The notes under the pieces: model-generated
Told to the model about the DNA's origin: nothing
Databases searched by the model: none
What the model saw: the letters and a program-made list of their open reading frames with translations, nothing else
Program-made: the position numbers and the translations under genes
Part shown: positions 11,464-20,980 of the stretch, one piece after another
Layout of the letters: each line of letters opens with the position of its first letter
Position numbering within the stretch: the stretch's first letter is position 1
Assembly: GCA_010093605.1 (NCBI GenBank)
Contig: MU004203.1
Span: 264,391-328,390 of the forward strand
Length of the DNA: 64,000 nucleotides
Origin: Lophium mytilinum
Taxonomy: Eukaryota; Ascomycota; Dothideomycetes; Mytilinidiales; Mytilinidiaceae
Direction: 5' to 3'

Positions 11464-13988
11464 CTAGCAAGTTGCCACCTCCAACTTAATATCGTCGATG
11501 TGGATCGTGTTCGAGACGCCTTCCCCGCACGCACTTTCGATGTAGAGCATGGTATCCAACACTCCCGTATCCATCAAGGTCAACCTATGCGTCGTGGGGC
11601 TTAAAACATATGCCATCTTATCTTTGAACTTAAAGTATGCGCTCACAGTGACCCACTCCCCGGCGGCAGGGACGGGTTGAGCGACCAAAGTGCTAGAGCA
11701 CGTATTGGTTGAATCCTCGTTCGCGTACCCGGGTTGGCTAGGCGCGTACTGGTGGAAGAAGGTGGTTCCGGAGGCAGATCCAAAGATGTAGCAATCGCTG
11801 CCCGAGGCGAACGGGCCAACGGCTTCCATCATGTAGGAGTACGTGACTTTGTACCACGTGTTGGCCTGCGCCATGGCGATGTTTTGGCTCATGGTAAACA
11901 TGGACGAGTCCTCGTTGGAGGGCGTGTTCATGGCGTAGATTAGATGCGGGCTGTTGGTTGGCGAGTCGGATGTGCCTACGACTGGGGCGTCGGATGTGCC
12001 GGTGTTTTGCATCACGGATACGGTCCAGCCAGCCAGGGTTCCGGTGTTGAAGTCGCCGTTGGTTATAAGGTTAGTGGCTGTTGGTCTACGGGAGTTGTCA
12101 GCCTCTTGTGTTTGAGTGTGGAGTACATTAGAAAATACTTACGTTGCTGATGTTGTGCTGGTAGTAATGGACGCCGCAGCGCTTGACTCGGAGCTAGCCG
12201 CGGCAGGTGTAGAGATAGATGCCGCAGCACTCAATGTAGAACTGGCCGCATCGGAACCAGATGTAGAACTAGCCGCAGCAAAACTGGATGTAGAACTGGC
12301 CGCATCGGAACCAGATGTAGAACTGGCCGCATCAGAACCAGATGTAGAACTAGCCGCAGCAAAACTGGATGTAGAACTGGCCGCATCAGAGCTAGATGTA
12401 GAACTGGCCGCATCAGAACTAGATGTAGAACTGGCCGCATCAGAACCAGATGTAGAACTGGTTGCAGCAGGGCTAGATGTAGAATCAGAACTAGATGTAG
12501 AACTGGCCGCATCAGAACCAGATGAGGAACTGGTCGCAGCAGAGCTAGATGTAGAACTAGCCGCATCAGAACTAGATGTAGAACTGGCCGCAGCAGAGCT
12601 GGATGTAGAGCTGGCCACATCAGAGCTTAACGTAGAGCTGGCCACAGCAGAGCTTAACGTAGAGCTGGCCACAGCAGAGCTTAACGTAGAGCCAGCTGCA
12701 GTAGAGCTGGATATAGAGCTGGCCGCCGCAGAGCTTAACGTAGAGCTGGCCGCATTAGAGCTAGATATAGAGCTGGCCACAGCAGAGCTTAACGTAGAGC
12801 TAGCCGCAGCACTCAATATAGAGCTAGCCGCAGCGGAGCTAGATGTAGAGCTAGCCGCGGTAGAGCTGGATATAGAGCTAGCCACAGCAGAGCTTAACGT
12901 AGAGCTGCTCACTACGTTGCGAGACTGGACGCTTGGCGTGATCACTTTTGTGCTGGTCTCTACTAGAGTGGATGTGACGAAGCTTGTCTGGATAACGGTG
13001 CTGAAGTCGGTTTTGATGGAAGTGGCACGAGGTTGACTAGCAGTTTTTGTCACTGTGATTGTAGAGGATCCGGTAGCAACGAGAGAGCAGGCTGCTGAGA
13101 TTTGCGATGGTGACCATGAAGCAATCGATACCGGCGTCGCAATGGCTGCGATGCGAGCCGCACGGCCGCGCTTTAGGGGAACAACCTGAGCGGCACTCAC
13201 TGTCTCGATGGAAACAGAAGTAATGACTTTGGCGACAACATCTACAGTAGTTACGGGGACGATCTTGGTCGAGTGGAACGTTGAGGTAGACGGTCTTAAA
13301 GTAACGGTGGTGGTGGTCACAGGTGCGACGTAGCTGATATACGATGAGCAGAACTTGGATCCCGTGCTTTTAAGATAGGCGATGTCGGCTGAGCAAATTG
13401 ATGGACCAGTGAAACTAGGAATAGTCTTATGAGCAGCTGATGTATATCCGTTGGAGCCCGCAATCGCAACCTCGAATGAGGATCGCATCTCGCCTGTGTG
13501 TTTGGCAGTGTTAGAGAATATCGGACCTGCCCATAAGGAACACTTGATGTTGGCGGTGGCTTTAGGGTTCGTGCAGCCAGTTCCTGGGTCTACCACCGGA
13601 TCTCTCTCAAAGTCTAGATGGGAAGTCAGTGGAAAAGCTGGTTCTAAAGAGACTGAGGCAGCGTACAAATGTTGAAACCAAGACAACCAGCTGCTTTATT
13701 ACATAGTGTGGCACATGCCGAAGGATCGTAGTTAGAGAGTGTGCTGACCCCCATGTATCCGTCGGCAGTGCTGGCGCCTCCAAGATTCACAAATGTCTTA
13801 TTGTAACCGGATGGCGTAGCTGCACCCTTCGCAGTCTTTGCGATATTGCTGTCATGTCGAAATCCTTGAGCGCACGAGAGGTCGACGTGGTAGGTGTTGG
13901 CGCTGGTCGGTTGAGCAAAGCAAGCATGCGGACGAGGGGCAGCGGCGGTTATGGCTGTCAAGGCGGAAAACACGATGCTGGTACGCAT
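11464..13988 (-). CDS. Secreted Apple-like / Ser-repeat / carbohydrate-binding protein
   Basis: Three exons (13988-13667, 13613-12143, 12085-11464) join in frame to 804 aa. Residues 1-18 form a signal peptide (MRTSIVFSALTAITAAAP). The first 200 residues hold a Cys-rich region with the PAN/Apple-like signature CATLCNKAAGCLGFNIYFERDP, completed across the first intron. A Thr/Val-rich segment follows. Then comes a long tract of about 25 nine-residue Ser/Ala repeats (consensus AASSTSSSD). The last exon opens with NLITNGDFNTGTLAGWTV, the typical start of a galactose-binding-like carbohydrate-binding module, and ends TIHIDDIKLEVATC, typical of the end of such modules. The likely role is a wall-bound or secreted adhesin-like glycan-binding protein, with the Ser tract as an O-glycosylated stalk. 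No GPI signal is visible. Repeat number is likely to vary between strains. Confidence 0.85.
12219..12905 (-). repeat. 27-nt coding minisatellite, about 25 units
   Basis: In-frame tandem repeats of 27 nt encode nine-residue Ser/Ala units inside the secreted protein gene. Sub-families are visible: units with a TTAACGT core sit at the 5' end of the gene tract and units with an AGATGT core at the 3' end. One unit is partially deleted near 12470-12500 without loss of frame. Confidence 0.93.
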
Positions 13989-14003
13989 TATTACGGATTA
14001 CGG

Positions 14004-14089
14004 GTAGCAGCAGGATTACTAAGTTAAACGAGTGTGTAGCAGCAGATTAAGTAAACGAGTGTGTAGCAGCGGAATCAGTGAACGAGTGT
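14004..14089. repeat. Three direct repeats of 27-32 bp
   Basis: Copies begin GTAGCAGC and end AACGAGTGT at 14004-14035, 14036-14062 and 14063-14089. They start 16 bases upstream of the secreted Ser-rich gene's ATG (13988), so they lie in its leader or promoter. Confidence 0.8.
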
Positions 14090-14587
14090 AATGGTCCGCT
14101 GGCCAGAAAGGCCTTGACCGAGGGGAGTAATTAAGTACTCAGGAGCGCAATCAACGAACGACGCGACGGAAACAATTGCATTTAATGAGGGTACCTTTTG
14201 TGGGTTATGGGTGACTTAAATGCCAGAACCGACATAGACTGGAGGAACGCGGACACTAGGCGTTCGCGTGAGCCACGCAAGGCTGCATTGAGCGGCGGCA
14301 CTAGAACATTTACGCAGTTTGGACCTGAAGAAGTTCACGCGACGATTTTGTGGCGTAGACCGTTGCTTTAGCAGCACTCGGTGGGTGGGTGGCTGGCTGT
14401 CTGGAACCGCCTGGCGCACACTATGGGCGCCTCTTCAAAAGGGGCTCCGACCAGGGTGCCATCAGGGGTCCATGGGCGGCATCTTGGTCGACGGGCCTCA
14501 GCGGCTTCGCCGAAGACTTTGAGGCCCATTGGTTACGAATATCAAAGTTTGGGAATAATAACAAGGTGAAATCTACCCAGGTGGGCC

Positions 14588-14625
14588 AGGACAGCGAGCG
14601 TCCTAGCTAGGACAGAGAACGTCCT
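14588..14625. repeat. Two tandem small hairpins (AGGAC/GTCCT)
   Basis: Two copies of a 17-base unit, AGGAC-7 bases-GTCCT, at 14588-14604 and 14609-14625, are separated by AGCT. Each can fold on itself, and each AGGAC can also pair with the other unit's GTCCT. A further AGGACA string follows at about 14641. Confidence 0.6.
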
Positions 14626-15185
14626 ATGACAAGTGTGCCAGGACAAGACCTGTCCGTGATGTCGGTCAAGGCATTAAGGCCGAAACTACTTATCGACCCA
14701 AAACAATAAAAGAGCGGACGAAATCATCAGAGAATGGTCGCGCATGCAACAAAAGCAGGCCCCCTAAGCATATCTATCCACTTTTTCTGGAGGTTTTGAC
14801 GTTAGTTGTGGAGGTAGAAACTCTTGGTGCCTTGTTGCCTGACTGACAACCCAGACCTCGCCTACTGTGGCGGGTTTAATAGGTTCCCCCGACGGCAGAC
14901 CATCACTCGTCATCTCGACCACCTCGGGCACTTAGAAGCTGCCTAATAGAGATGTGAATACTTCCCGTCTCTTCTGCGGTCTGCGCGATGTTGGTCAGTA
15001 ATCATAGCAGTGTCTAGGGATAGTCTTAGGAATGAGCTGTGATTTCATATAGAGCAAGAGACTATAACTGCTTCTCTCTTATATGACTTGCACTAATTGA
15101 AGCACTAATACAGAAATCTATGCCTCGATCGCCATGCGCCAGACCACAGAACCTTTTACCCATCCCCCGCCCAAACTCTCCCCAA

Positions 15186-15865
15186 TCACTCCGAATCATG
15201 CGGCGTGCAATCCTCAGGGCAAAACAGCGGCGGGTGTCCCACATCGCCCCAATGATCTGTGTTCTTGCACGTGCACACATCATACGTCCACTTCCCGTTG
15301 CCAGACGAGTCCTTAATCGGGATCAAAAACTCAAACTCCTTGCCCTCCTCGCCGCCGTCGTCCTGCGAGATGCGGTCGACGGGGCAGCTCTCGTCGTTGT
15401 CCTGCTCGTGCAGGTGGCCCTTGACGTGCGCTACGCTCGGCACGATGGCCATGCTGCAGTGCCATGCGCCCTCATCGCACTTCGCTGCCGTGCCCTCGCC
15501 GACGCTGTCTGTCACGGTTTCAGACACTGAGGCGGAGATGCCGCCCGAGAGCCCGCCCGCGCTGATGCCGAGGTCGGCGCCGACGGTCCAGGTAGTGCCT
15601 ACGGAGTGGGATTCGGTCACGCTGATAGCTGGGGAGGGTTAGTTGATGAGGGTTAGGAGGGGTTGGGGTTGGGGAGCGTACTGTCGCCGCCGGGGACAGA
15701 GAGACCGATCTGCCAGGCGTCGCCGGCGATTTCTTCGCTGCTGTCGACTATAGGGCAGAAGAGGACGGGGTCGTAGATGATCTGGGGAGCGGGAACGGGA
15801 GCGGGGGCAGCTACGGCTGCGGTGGAGAGGAAAGCCGATGCGGCGAGAATCTCGGTGAGAAGCAT
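15186..15865 (-). CDS. Small secreted protein with a Gly/Ser beta-like segment
   Basis: Two exons (15865-15682 and 15628-15186) join in frame to 208 aa. The N-terminus MLLTEILAASAFLSTAAVAA is a signal peptide followed by a short Pro/Ala propeptide-like stretch. Residues about 65-110 show alternating Gly/Ser/Thr with hydrophobic residues (TWTVGADLGISAGGLSGG, then ISASVSETVTDS), which suggests amphipathic beta strands. The C-terminal half has about eight cysteines (CDEGAWHC, CPVD, CTCKN, FCPEDC) that could form disulfides. I recognise the look of a fungal secreted family but cannot name it. The beta-like segment recalls pore-forming folds only in composition, and that is speculative. Both halves show the 5' C-rich to 3' G-rich switch seen in neighbouring genes. 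Confidence 0.8.
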
Positions 15866-17365
15866 GATGAAGGCTGGAGAGCTGTTGGCTCTTGAGGTAA
15901 TCGATGAGATGAAGAGGAGATGCCGAGCGAAGAGATGGGATTGGAATGAGCTGGTGATGCTGAGAATAGACGATTACCTCGAGGTCTTTATACTCATCGT
16001 GAAGACCACCCATACAGCAGCGGTACGAGGTAGGTCTGCTGGTGCAACGAGTAGAACGTCATAGCACAGCTCTGAACATGTCTTGCCATCTACAAAAAGT
16101 CGCGATAGGATTCTGGCTATGCCTTGCCAAGTGCCATTGCCAAGTGCCAAGTCGTTAAGAGAGCTACTCAGGGCCAGAAAGGAGCCTCTCACAAGACGAT
16201 GCTGCAGATCTATTGCTGTATTGTAGCTGCCTGCCGTCATGAAGGAACCGAACCCGGGGAGAAGGAAGAAGATGGTGCTGGGAGGTTCCTAGCAAGTTGG
16301 TGCTGGCGGAGTTGGATCGATCGTCCATGCTTCTAAAACATCTCCGCCTTTACCTTTTACGCCCCCAACTTACCCCGGGAATGCACGGCTGCTCGAAAAA
16401 ATGTTGCAGTATCAGGGCCATTTGAATAGGTCCATAGTTAGAATGCGATGAATAGGCACCATATTGCCGCCTCTCAGCACACATTTTGAGTTCACTCGAT
16501 ATTCCGAATAGTGGACGATGGCACACGAAGGTGATGGAAGTCCAATCGTTCGTGTGGTTGTTTCGTGTGGGCGTGAATTTTGGGAGTAACCTCTGTACTA
16601 CAGTGCCACAGTACGTAAACGTTAGGACTTATGAAGATCCCAACATACCTTCCTAGATAGACTCCAACTTGCCTTCCTGGCCTAGGATAGTCGCAGGCGC
16701 AGCTCGTGAAGGTCTCAACCTGAAATCGGAAAAAACCCTTGTCATGGTTCGGTTGCCATCCGGACATATGTATAGAATAGTTACCATCACGCTAGAATAA
16801 AATTTAGGAAGTGGCGCATTTTGTGGAACGCGTATGACGTACCAGGTGAAAGTAGGATTCCACGATGTTTCAAGTAGGTAGGTGACAGACTTGGCAGCAA
16901 CTATTATTAGTAGAGAGTAACTTAATGCACCCCATAAACGATCAGATCCTTGCCAGATCGACTTCCGCCGCATCGCGTGGTAAAGTTTCGCCTCCACACT
17001 CCAACAACAGCCCCGGCCTAGCGTACCCCCTGGCCGACCTTCAGGTCAGCGCAGGGTTGAAGGTCTTGCGGGCCCGTCGTGGAGGTGGGGAGAGCTGGGA
17101 GAGGATGCGAACCAGAGTGCGCGCATAGAATCCCCACTAAAGCGTGGAGATGCAGAGAAACTGAGAAGAAAATGGACCCCGAGTGCCCGAATAAATCCCC
17201 GCTAAAGTGATCCTCGTGGAGGGCGATGTGCCGACGGCTAGCGGGTTATTTTGCTAGGAAGAGTGTTCCTGCTGCGGACTGTGGTTCTCAGCAGATGGTA
17301 GACTGGTGGTTGGGCACAATCTGAGGCCGAAGGTCTTTGAACCTGAGATTCTGGTTCAAGTCGAA

Positions 17366-17740
17366 TCAACGCTCCGTTCTCCAGGGGAGCAGATAGACCC
17401 ATATCATTCGTTTCTCATTGAGGAGGCCCTCTAAGGCTTCGAATGGCATTAGCGCGTCCTGTAACTCTCGGGGGTTGGCCTCGTTCTCGCAATCAAAATC
17501 CTTAAGAAATGGAAAAAACGAGTCTGGCAGCCTGGTATCCTTGGTCACGATTATCGTCGAGTAGAATGTCGTGTGCACATCGTGAACTGGATCGCATAGC
17601 AGGTATGGGAATCGTGCCGCCGGATGAAGTTCAAGTATGCGAACAACTTGCGACAATAGAGCTACGCGGTAGTGTATGTGGGAAGGGACAGATGAGTATT
17701 CCATGAGAAGTCTCCATGGTGACATTCGCATCTCTATCAT
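17366..17740 (-). CDS. Hypothetical open frame, weakly supported
   Basis: This is a 124-codon frame from the ATG at 17740; it is also open a little upstream without an ATG. The translation has a plausible globular composition (for example RVALLSQVVRILELHPAARF and DSFFPFLKDFDCENEANPRE) but no recognised family, signal peptide or membrane segment. It stands alone in a gene-poor stretch. It may be a real small gene, an exon of one, or a remnant. Confidence 0.25.
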   Translation of the reverse strand: MIEMRMSPWRLLMEYSSVPSHIHYRVALLSQVVRILELHPAARFPYLLCDPVHDVHTTFYSTIIVTKDTRLPDSFFPFLKDFDCENEANPRELQDALMPFEALEGLLNEKRMIWVYLLPWRTER

Positions 17741-17983
17741 CACGTCGGAGTGGGGATATGATAAATCGTCGCCTGAGAACAAGACTTATGATGAACTTGT
17801 CTCAAGACTGGGGCGTTTGGCGTCGTGTATACTTGGGCCTAAGCGTGTAATGCACTTGATCTCGGCGATTGAAGCATCATCCGGAAGACTCTAGCATAAT
17901 GAGGTAGGATGAAACAAATGTGGAGTGGAATGGAAAAGGCCTGGGACGATTCCAAGCGAAATTTGCCAAGCACAAGTCACGTG

Positions 17984-18000
17984 CCCCCCCCCCCCCCCCC
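17984..18000. repeat. Poly-C tract (17 C)
   Basis: A homopolymer of 17 C residues follows directly after an E-box CACGTG at 17978-17983. The length is uncertain because such tracts are prone to sequencing slippage. Confidence 0.85.
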
Positions 18001-18120
18001 ACCCTGGTGCCGACATCGATGTTTGGACTGCTCTGATGGTCAGAAACGACTGTGGGGCTTATACTATGTTATCTCTGTCGGGTGCTTTGCGTCGTTGAGT
18101 CATGATATAATTTTGAGACC

Positions 18121-18163
18121 CACGTGACCTCGTCAATTGAGGCGTATCCAGAAATCTTCGTCA
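18121..18163. promoter_or_regulatory. CACGTGA-containing 43-bp motif, copy A
   Basis: This begins CACGTGACCTCGTCAATTGA and continues GGCGTATCCAGAAATCTTCG. A near copy occurs at 19493-19516 continuing at 19761, where it is split by the inverted-repeat element. CACGTG is the core of bHLH E-boxes. The motif sits 360 bases upstream of the DUF1989 gene. Confidence 0.55.
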
Positions 18164-18470
18164 CACTTGCATGGGTTGTCGTCGCATCTAACCTCCAGCG
18201 TCTATAGCACGACACCATTAACGTTATAACTTAGATTACTTTTGGCAAGTGTTTTAAACTCCGCATACACCGGACGTAGCTAGTTCTCTTATCTCCGTGT
18301 CTTCTGTTTTTCTATTTTTTCCAACTAGAATAAAGTGCCGTCCTCTATCAAAGAAAGCTTCCGCAATTTCAACCTCAACGTAGTTAAAGCACCCATTCGA
18401 CCCGTCCCTCTTAGTTCAGTCCTTCCTTGGCGTATTGGAACAATCGTTCTATTCTCATACATCATTCCAT

Positions 18471-18478
18471 ATATAACA
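18471..18478 (+). promoter_or_regulatory. TATA box of the DUF1989 gene
   Basis: TATATAAC lies 45-52 bases upstream of the ATG at 18523 and is followed by a CT-rich leader, as is common in fungal core promoters. Confidence 0.5.
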
Positions 18479-18522
18479 ACACATTCTCCTCTCTCCTCTC
18501 TCCCGTTCTCTCAGTCGCAGCA

Positions 18523-19176
18523 ATGCCAACACCAACGACAATACCAGCCCGTCACGGCGCCCACGCACTCCTCCACCCCGGTCAAAGCATCCGCATAACC
18601 AGTCCCTCCGGCCACCAAGTCGTCGATCTGTGGGCGTTCCCGCTCGCCGTCTCCACCCCCTCATTCCTCTCCATGGCGCAGTCACGGTCCAGGCTCTCAA
18701 GCATTAGGCCTAAAGTGAACGACACATTTGTCGATGCAAGAAGGAGGGCCGTGCTGACCATGATCGAGGATTCGAGTTCAGGGGTGCATGACATGCTGTT
18801 CCCGCCCTGCGATAAGTGGCGGTATGAGGAGGCGGGGGCGGAGGGGCACGGCAGCTGCGCTGCGAATCTTCGCACCGAGCTGGCGGCTTTCACAGCGAAG
18901 CTTCGTCTGCAAGGCGAGCTGGGCAGCCCGTTGATGGAGCTGGAGGAGAAGATTGGGGAGTGGGGGTGGACGCCTGAGCCCCTCAACTTGTTCATGAATG
19001 TTCCGGTTGGAGGGGACGGGGGACTGAGTGTTAAGAGGCCAGCGTGTACAGAGGGGAACTATGTGGTGCTGAGGGCGGAGACGGAGTGTCTTGTTGTGAT
19101 GAGTGCGTGCCCAAATGATCTACTAGATACGAATGGTGGGATGCCGGGGGATGCCGAGTTTGAAGTTTTAGAATAG
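18523..19176 (+). CDS. DUF1989 (urea carboxylase-associated type) protein
   Basis: This is a single exon of 217 aa. The ATG at 18523 (MPTPTTIPARHG) was chosen because the family starts near here and the upstream part is a TATA/CT-rich leader. Diagnostic blocks are SIRITSPSGHQVVDLWAF (residues about 25-45), the VLTMIEDSSSGVHDMLFPPCD block (about 80-100), HGSCAANLRTEL, PEPLNLFMNVPV and CPNDL near the end. These match the DUF1989 fold, related to urea carboxylase- and aminomethyltransferase-associated proteins. The conserved His/Cys residues (HDMLFPPCD, HGSC, the C of CPND) suggest a metal site. Its substrate in fungi is not established. It lies just upstream of uS7m with no functional link apparent. 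Confidence 0.9.
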   Translation: MPTPTTIPARHGAHALLHPGQSIRITSPSGHQVVDLWAFPLAVSTPSFLSMAQSRSRLSSIRPKVNDTFVDARRRAVLTMIEDSSSGVHDMLFPPCDKWRYEEAGAEGHGSCAANLRTELAAFTAKLRLQGELGSPLMELEEKIGEWGWTPEPLNLFMNVPVGGDGGLSVKRPACTEGNYVVLRAETECLVVMSACPNDLLDTNGGMPGDAEFEVLE

Positions 19177-19492
19177 GCGATGATGGGGCGTTTGAAATCT
19201 TGAGTTAGGGGCTTTGTGATGAGGGTATCGTCTGCACGAATTGAGGCGGCTAGGTCGATAGGAGGTGTGATGCAAGCGTTTTGGACGTACCGCCAGTGCT
19301 GGACGTACCTGTGGTACCATTGGTGTCTATGAGCCCATAATATATCATATATATTTTAACTATTAAAAAGACTGTCCTCTCTCTTATAAATACCTTCGAG
19401 AGCACCGCTACTTTATTCAAACCGTGAACTCTATAGTTTCCTAGGTCTGTCTGTGATTTTGTAAAGTTAAATTATGCATCACGTTGAAGACG

Positions 19493-19516
19493 CACGTGAT
19501 CTTGTCAATCGGGGCG
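19493..19516. promoter_or_regulatory. CACGTGA motif, copy B (left part, interrupted)
   Basis: The sequence from CACGTGATCTTGTCAATCGG matches copy A at 18121 with four substitutions. The right part of the motif (TCCAGAAATCT then a C/T-rich run) resumes at 19762 beyond the inserted element. Without the insert this motif would lie about 80 bases from the uS7m ATG. Confidence 0.55.
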
Positions 19517-19760
19517 CCCTCTTCGACGCCGAAAAGAGTGTCGTTTTTAGGCACCGTGCGCACCCCACCAAAACGAACAAAACTCACCCAAATCTTGATT
19601 AAATTTTACTCTGAAACTCAGTAACGCGAGATAAGTTAATGGAGTTTATCTCTGCAATTTTTCAGGAAAGTTTACTACAGATTTGGGGAAGTTGTGTTGT
19701 TTTTGGTGGGGTGCGCACGGTGCCTAAAAGCGACACTTATTTCGGCGCCGAAGAGGCGCC
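19513..19760. mobile_element. MITE-like element with 82-bp terminal inverted repeats
   Basis: The arms at 19513-19595 and 19679-19760 are complementary over about 82 bp with few mismatches. They begin GGCGCC and share TTTTAGGCACCGTGCGCACC. The 83-bp centre has no open frame, so this is a non-autonomous DNA element. Superfamily cannot be assigned. A GCGCC shared by both junctions may be the target duplication or part of the ends. Confidence 0.85.
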
Positions 19761-19823
19761 GTCCAGAAATCTCCATCGCAATCATCACGACAACCTCGCG
19801 GACACCACCACACACAATCCATC

Positions 19824-20980
19824 ATGCCTCCACGATTAAACCTCCTCACTGTTCCGCGAACAATCGTATATCGGCCAAAGGTAGCCGCCTCTTCCCTGCG
19901 CAATGGCGTCCTGACGAGGACATCGCCGCTATGCCGCAACTACTCGGACTCCCCCGGCGCAGACCGATCGAAGGACCCCTCAACTCAGCCATTGGGTGGC
20001 GTCACTGAGGAAGCAGCCACAACTGCTGATATAACAGGCTCGAAAGGTCCTGAGCTGGAGCAGGGAACGCCGGTAGAAGAGGTGCGCTTCCCCGACGCAA
20101 TCTTGCCAGAGGAATACGCAATTGACTAATTTGCAATATAGATCGTAAAAGATGATAAGGAAGCGCAAGAAAAGCTCCCGAAGGTGATGCAAGATAGCAT
20201 CAAGAGCTCCGGACCCAAAGGCTCGCGGTCTTTCTCCACCTCCGCTATTCGCCGCGATTTTCACACCGAAGGACTCATCCAGGCGGAGATGCCTCCCCCA
20301 CTTGCTACTATGCCTCCCGGCGTGAAGTTTGGGCTACCCACGCTGCCAGTCCCGGCAGATGCGCATTTGAAGTATCGATATGACCCGGCGGTGAAGCTGT
20401 TCACGAATCTGATTATGGAGCACGGGAAGCTGAGTGTAGCGCAAAGGGTACGCGAATAGTTCATCTACCACAATCATATCTGCTGAGAGAACGCCGTTTT
20501 CGTTGCCAGAATGAATTGAGCTAATGGGTGTCTGATCCATAGAACATGGCCCTAATCCTCACCCATCTCCGCACCTCTCCTCCCCCGAATATTTCCCCGC
20601 TAAGACCTCTCCTGCCCGGAAGTCCGCCTCCGTCCCATCTTCCCCTAAATCCCACGCTCTATCTTACACTCGCCATTGACTCGATCGCACCACTTCTCCG
20701 TATCAGGTCGCAAAAGGGTGCCGCTGGTGGTGGTGTGGCATTGCAAATTCCTGTGCCTCTAGGTCTGCGCCAACGGAGACGAATCGCCGTGGAGTGGATT
20801 CTCGCAGCTGCGACAAAGCGGAAGAACCGGGGTAGCGGCAAGGGAGGATTTGCATTGAGGCTGGCGGAAGAGATCATTTCGGTCGTGGAGGGCAAGAGCA
20901 GCGTATGGGACAAGAGGGGCATGATACACAAACAGGGTGTGGCAGCACGAGCGAATTTGAAGTTAGGGATCAGGCGGTAA
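19824..20980 (+). CDS. RSM7: Mitochondrial small-subunit ribosomal protein uS7m
   Basis: Three exons (19824-20081, 20142-20447, 20543-20980) join in frame to 333 aa. The N-terminus is basic and hydroxylated, as expected of a mitochondrial presequence. A poorly conserved extension is followed by the S7 domain from about residue 155: YRYDPAVKLFTNLIMEHGKL, SVAQRNMALILTHLR, the RIRSQKGAAGGGVALQIPVPL block, then RRIAVEWILAAATKRK and the C-terminal MIHKQGVAARANLKLGIRR. uS7 organises the 3' domain of the small-subunit rRNA, here in the mitochondrial ribosome. The MITE sits between the distal E-box motif and the start. The Pro-rich insert after LTHLR is longer than in bacteria, usual for fungal versions. 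Confidence 0.93.

Larger units (their letters stand above)
13989..15185. other. 1.2-kb intergenic region with short direct and inverted repeats
   Basis: No supported gene. It carries three short direct repeats (14004-14089), probably in the promoter of the leftward secreted-protein gene, and two adjacent small hairpins (14588-14625). Open frames around 14216-14610 overlap each other on both strands and show no family resemblance. Confidence 0.35.
15866..18522. other. 2.7-kb region with no firm gene
   Basis: It contains a weak leftward open frame (17366-17740), a run of 17 C residues directly after CACGTG (17984-18000) and a 43-bp motif at 18121-18163 that recurs 1.4 kb away. The 16.0-17.3 kb part holds only short frames starting at non-ATG codons. 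Confidence 0.35.
19177..19823. other. Intergenic region holding a MITE
   Basis: The gap contains the 3' flank of the DUF1989 gene and the uS7m promoter. The promoter carries the CACGTGA motif copy B and the 248-bp inverted-repeat element. Confidence 0.6.

Noticed and set aside
12116-13036. 306-codon plus-strand open frame of ELAASELDVELAA-type repeats
   Set aside because: It is the antisense reading of the 27-nt coding minisatellite. The minus frame has a signal peptide, in-phase introns and domains on both sides.
16492-16997. Minus-strand frame with a hydrophobic segment (LLIIVAAKSVTYLLE)
   Set aside because: No ATG at the 5' end, no splice-supported partner exon and no recognised family.
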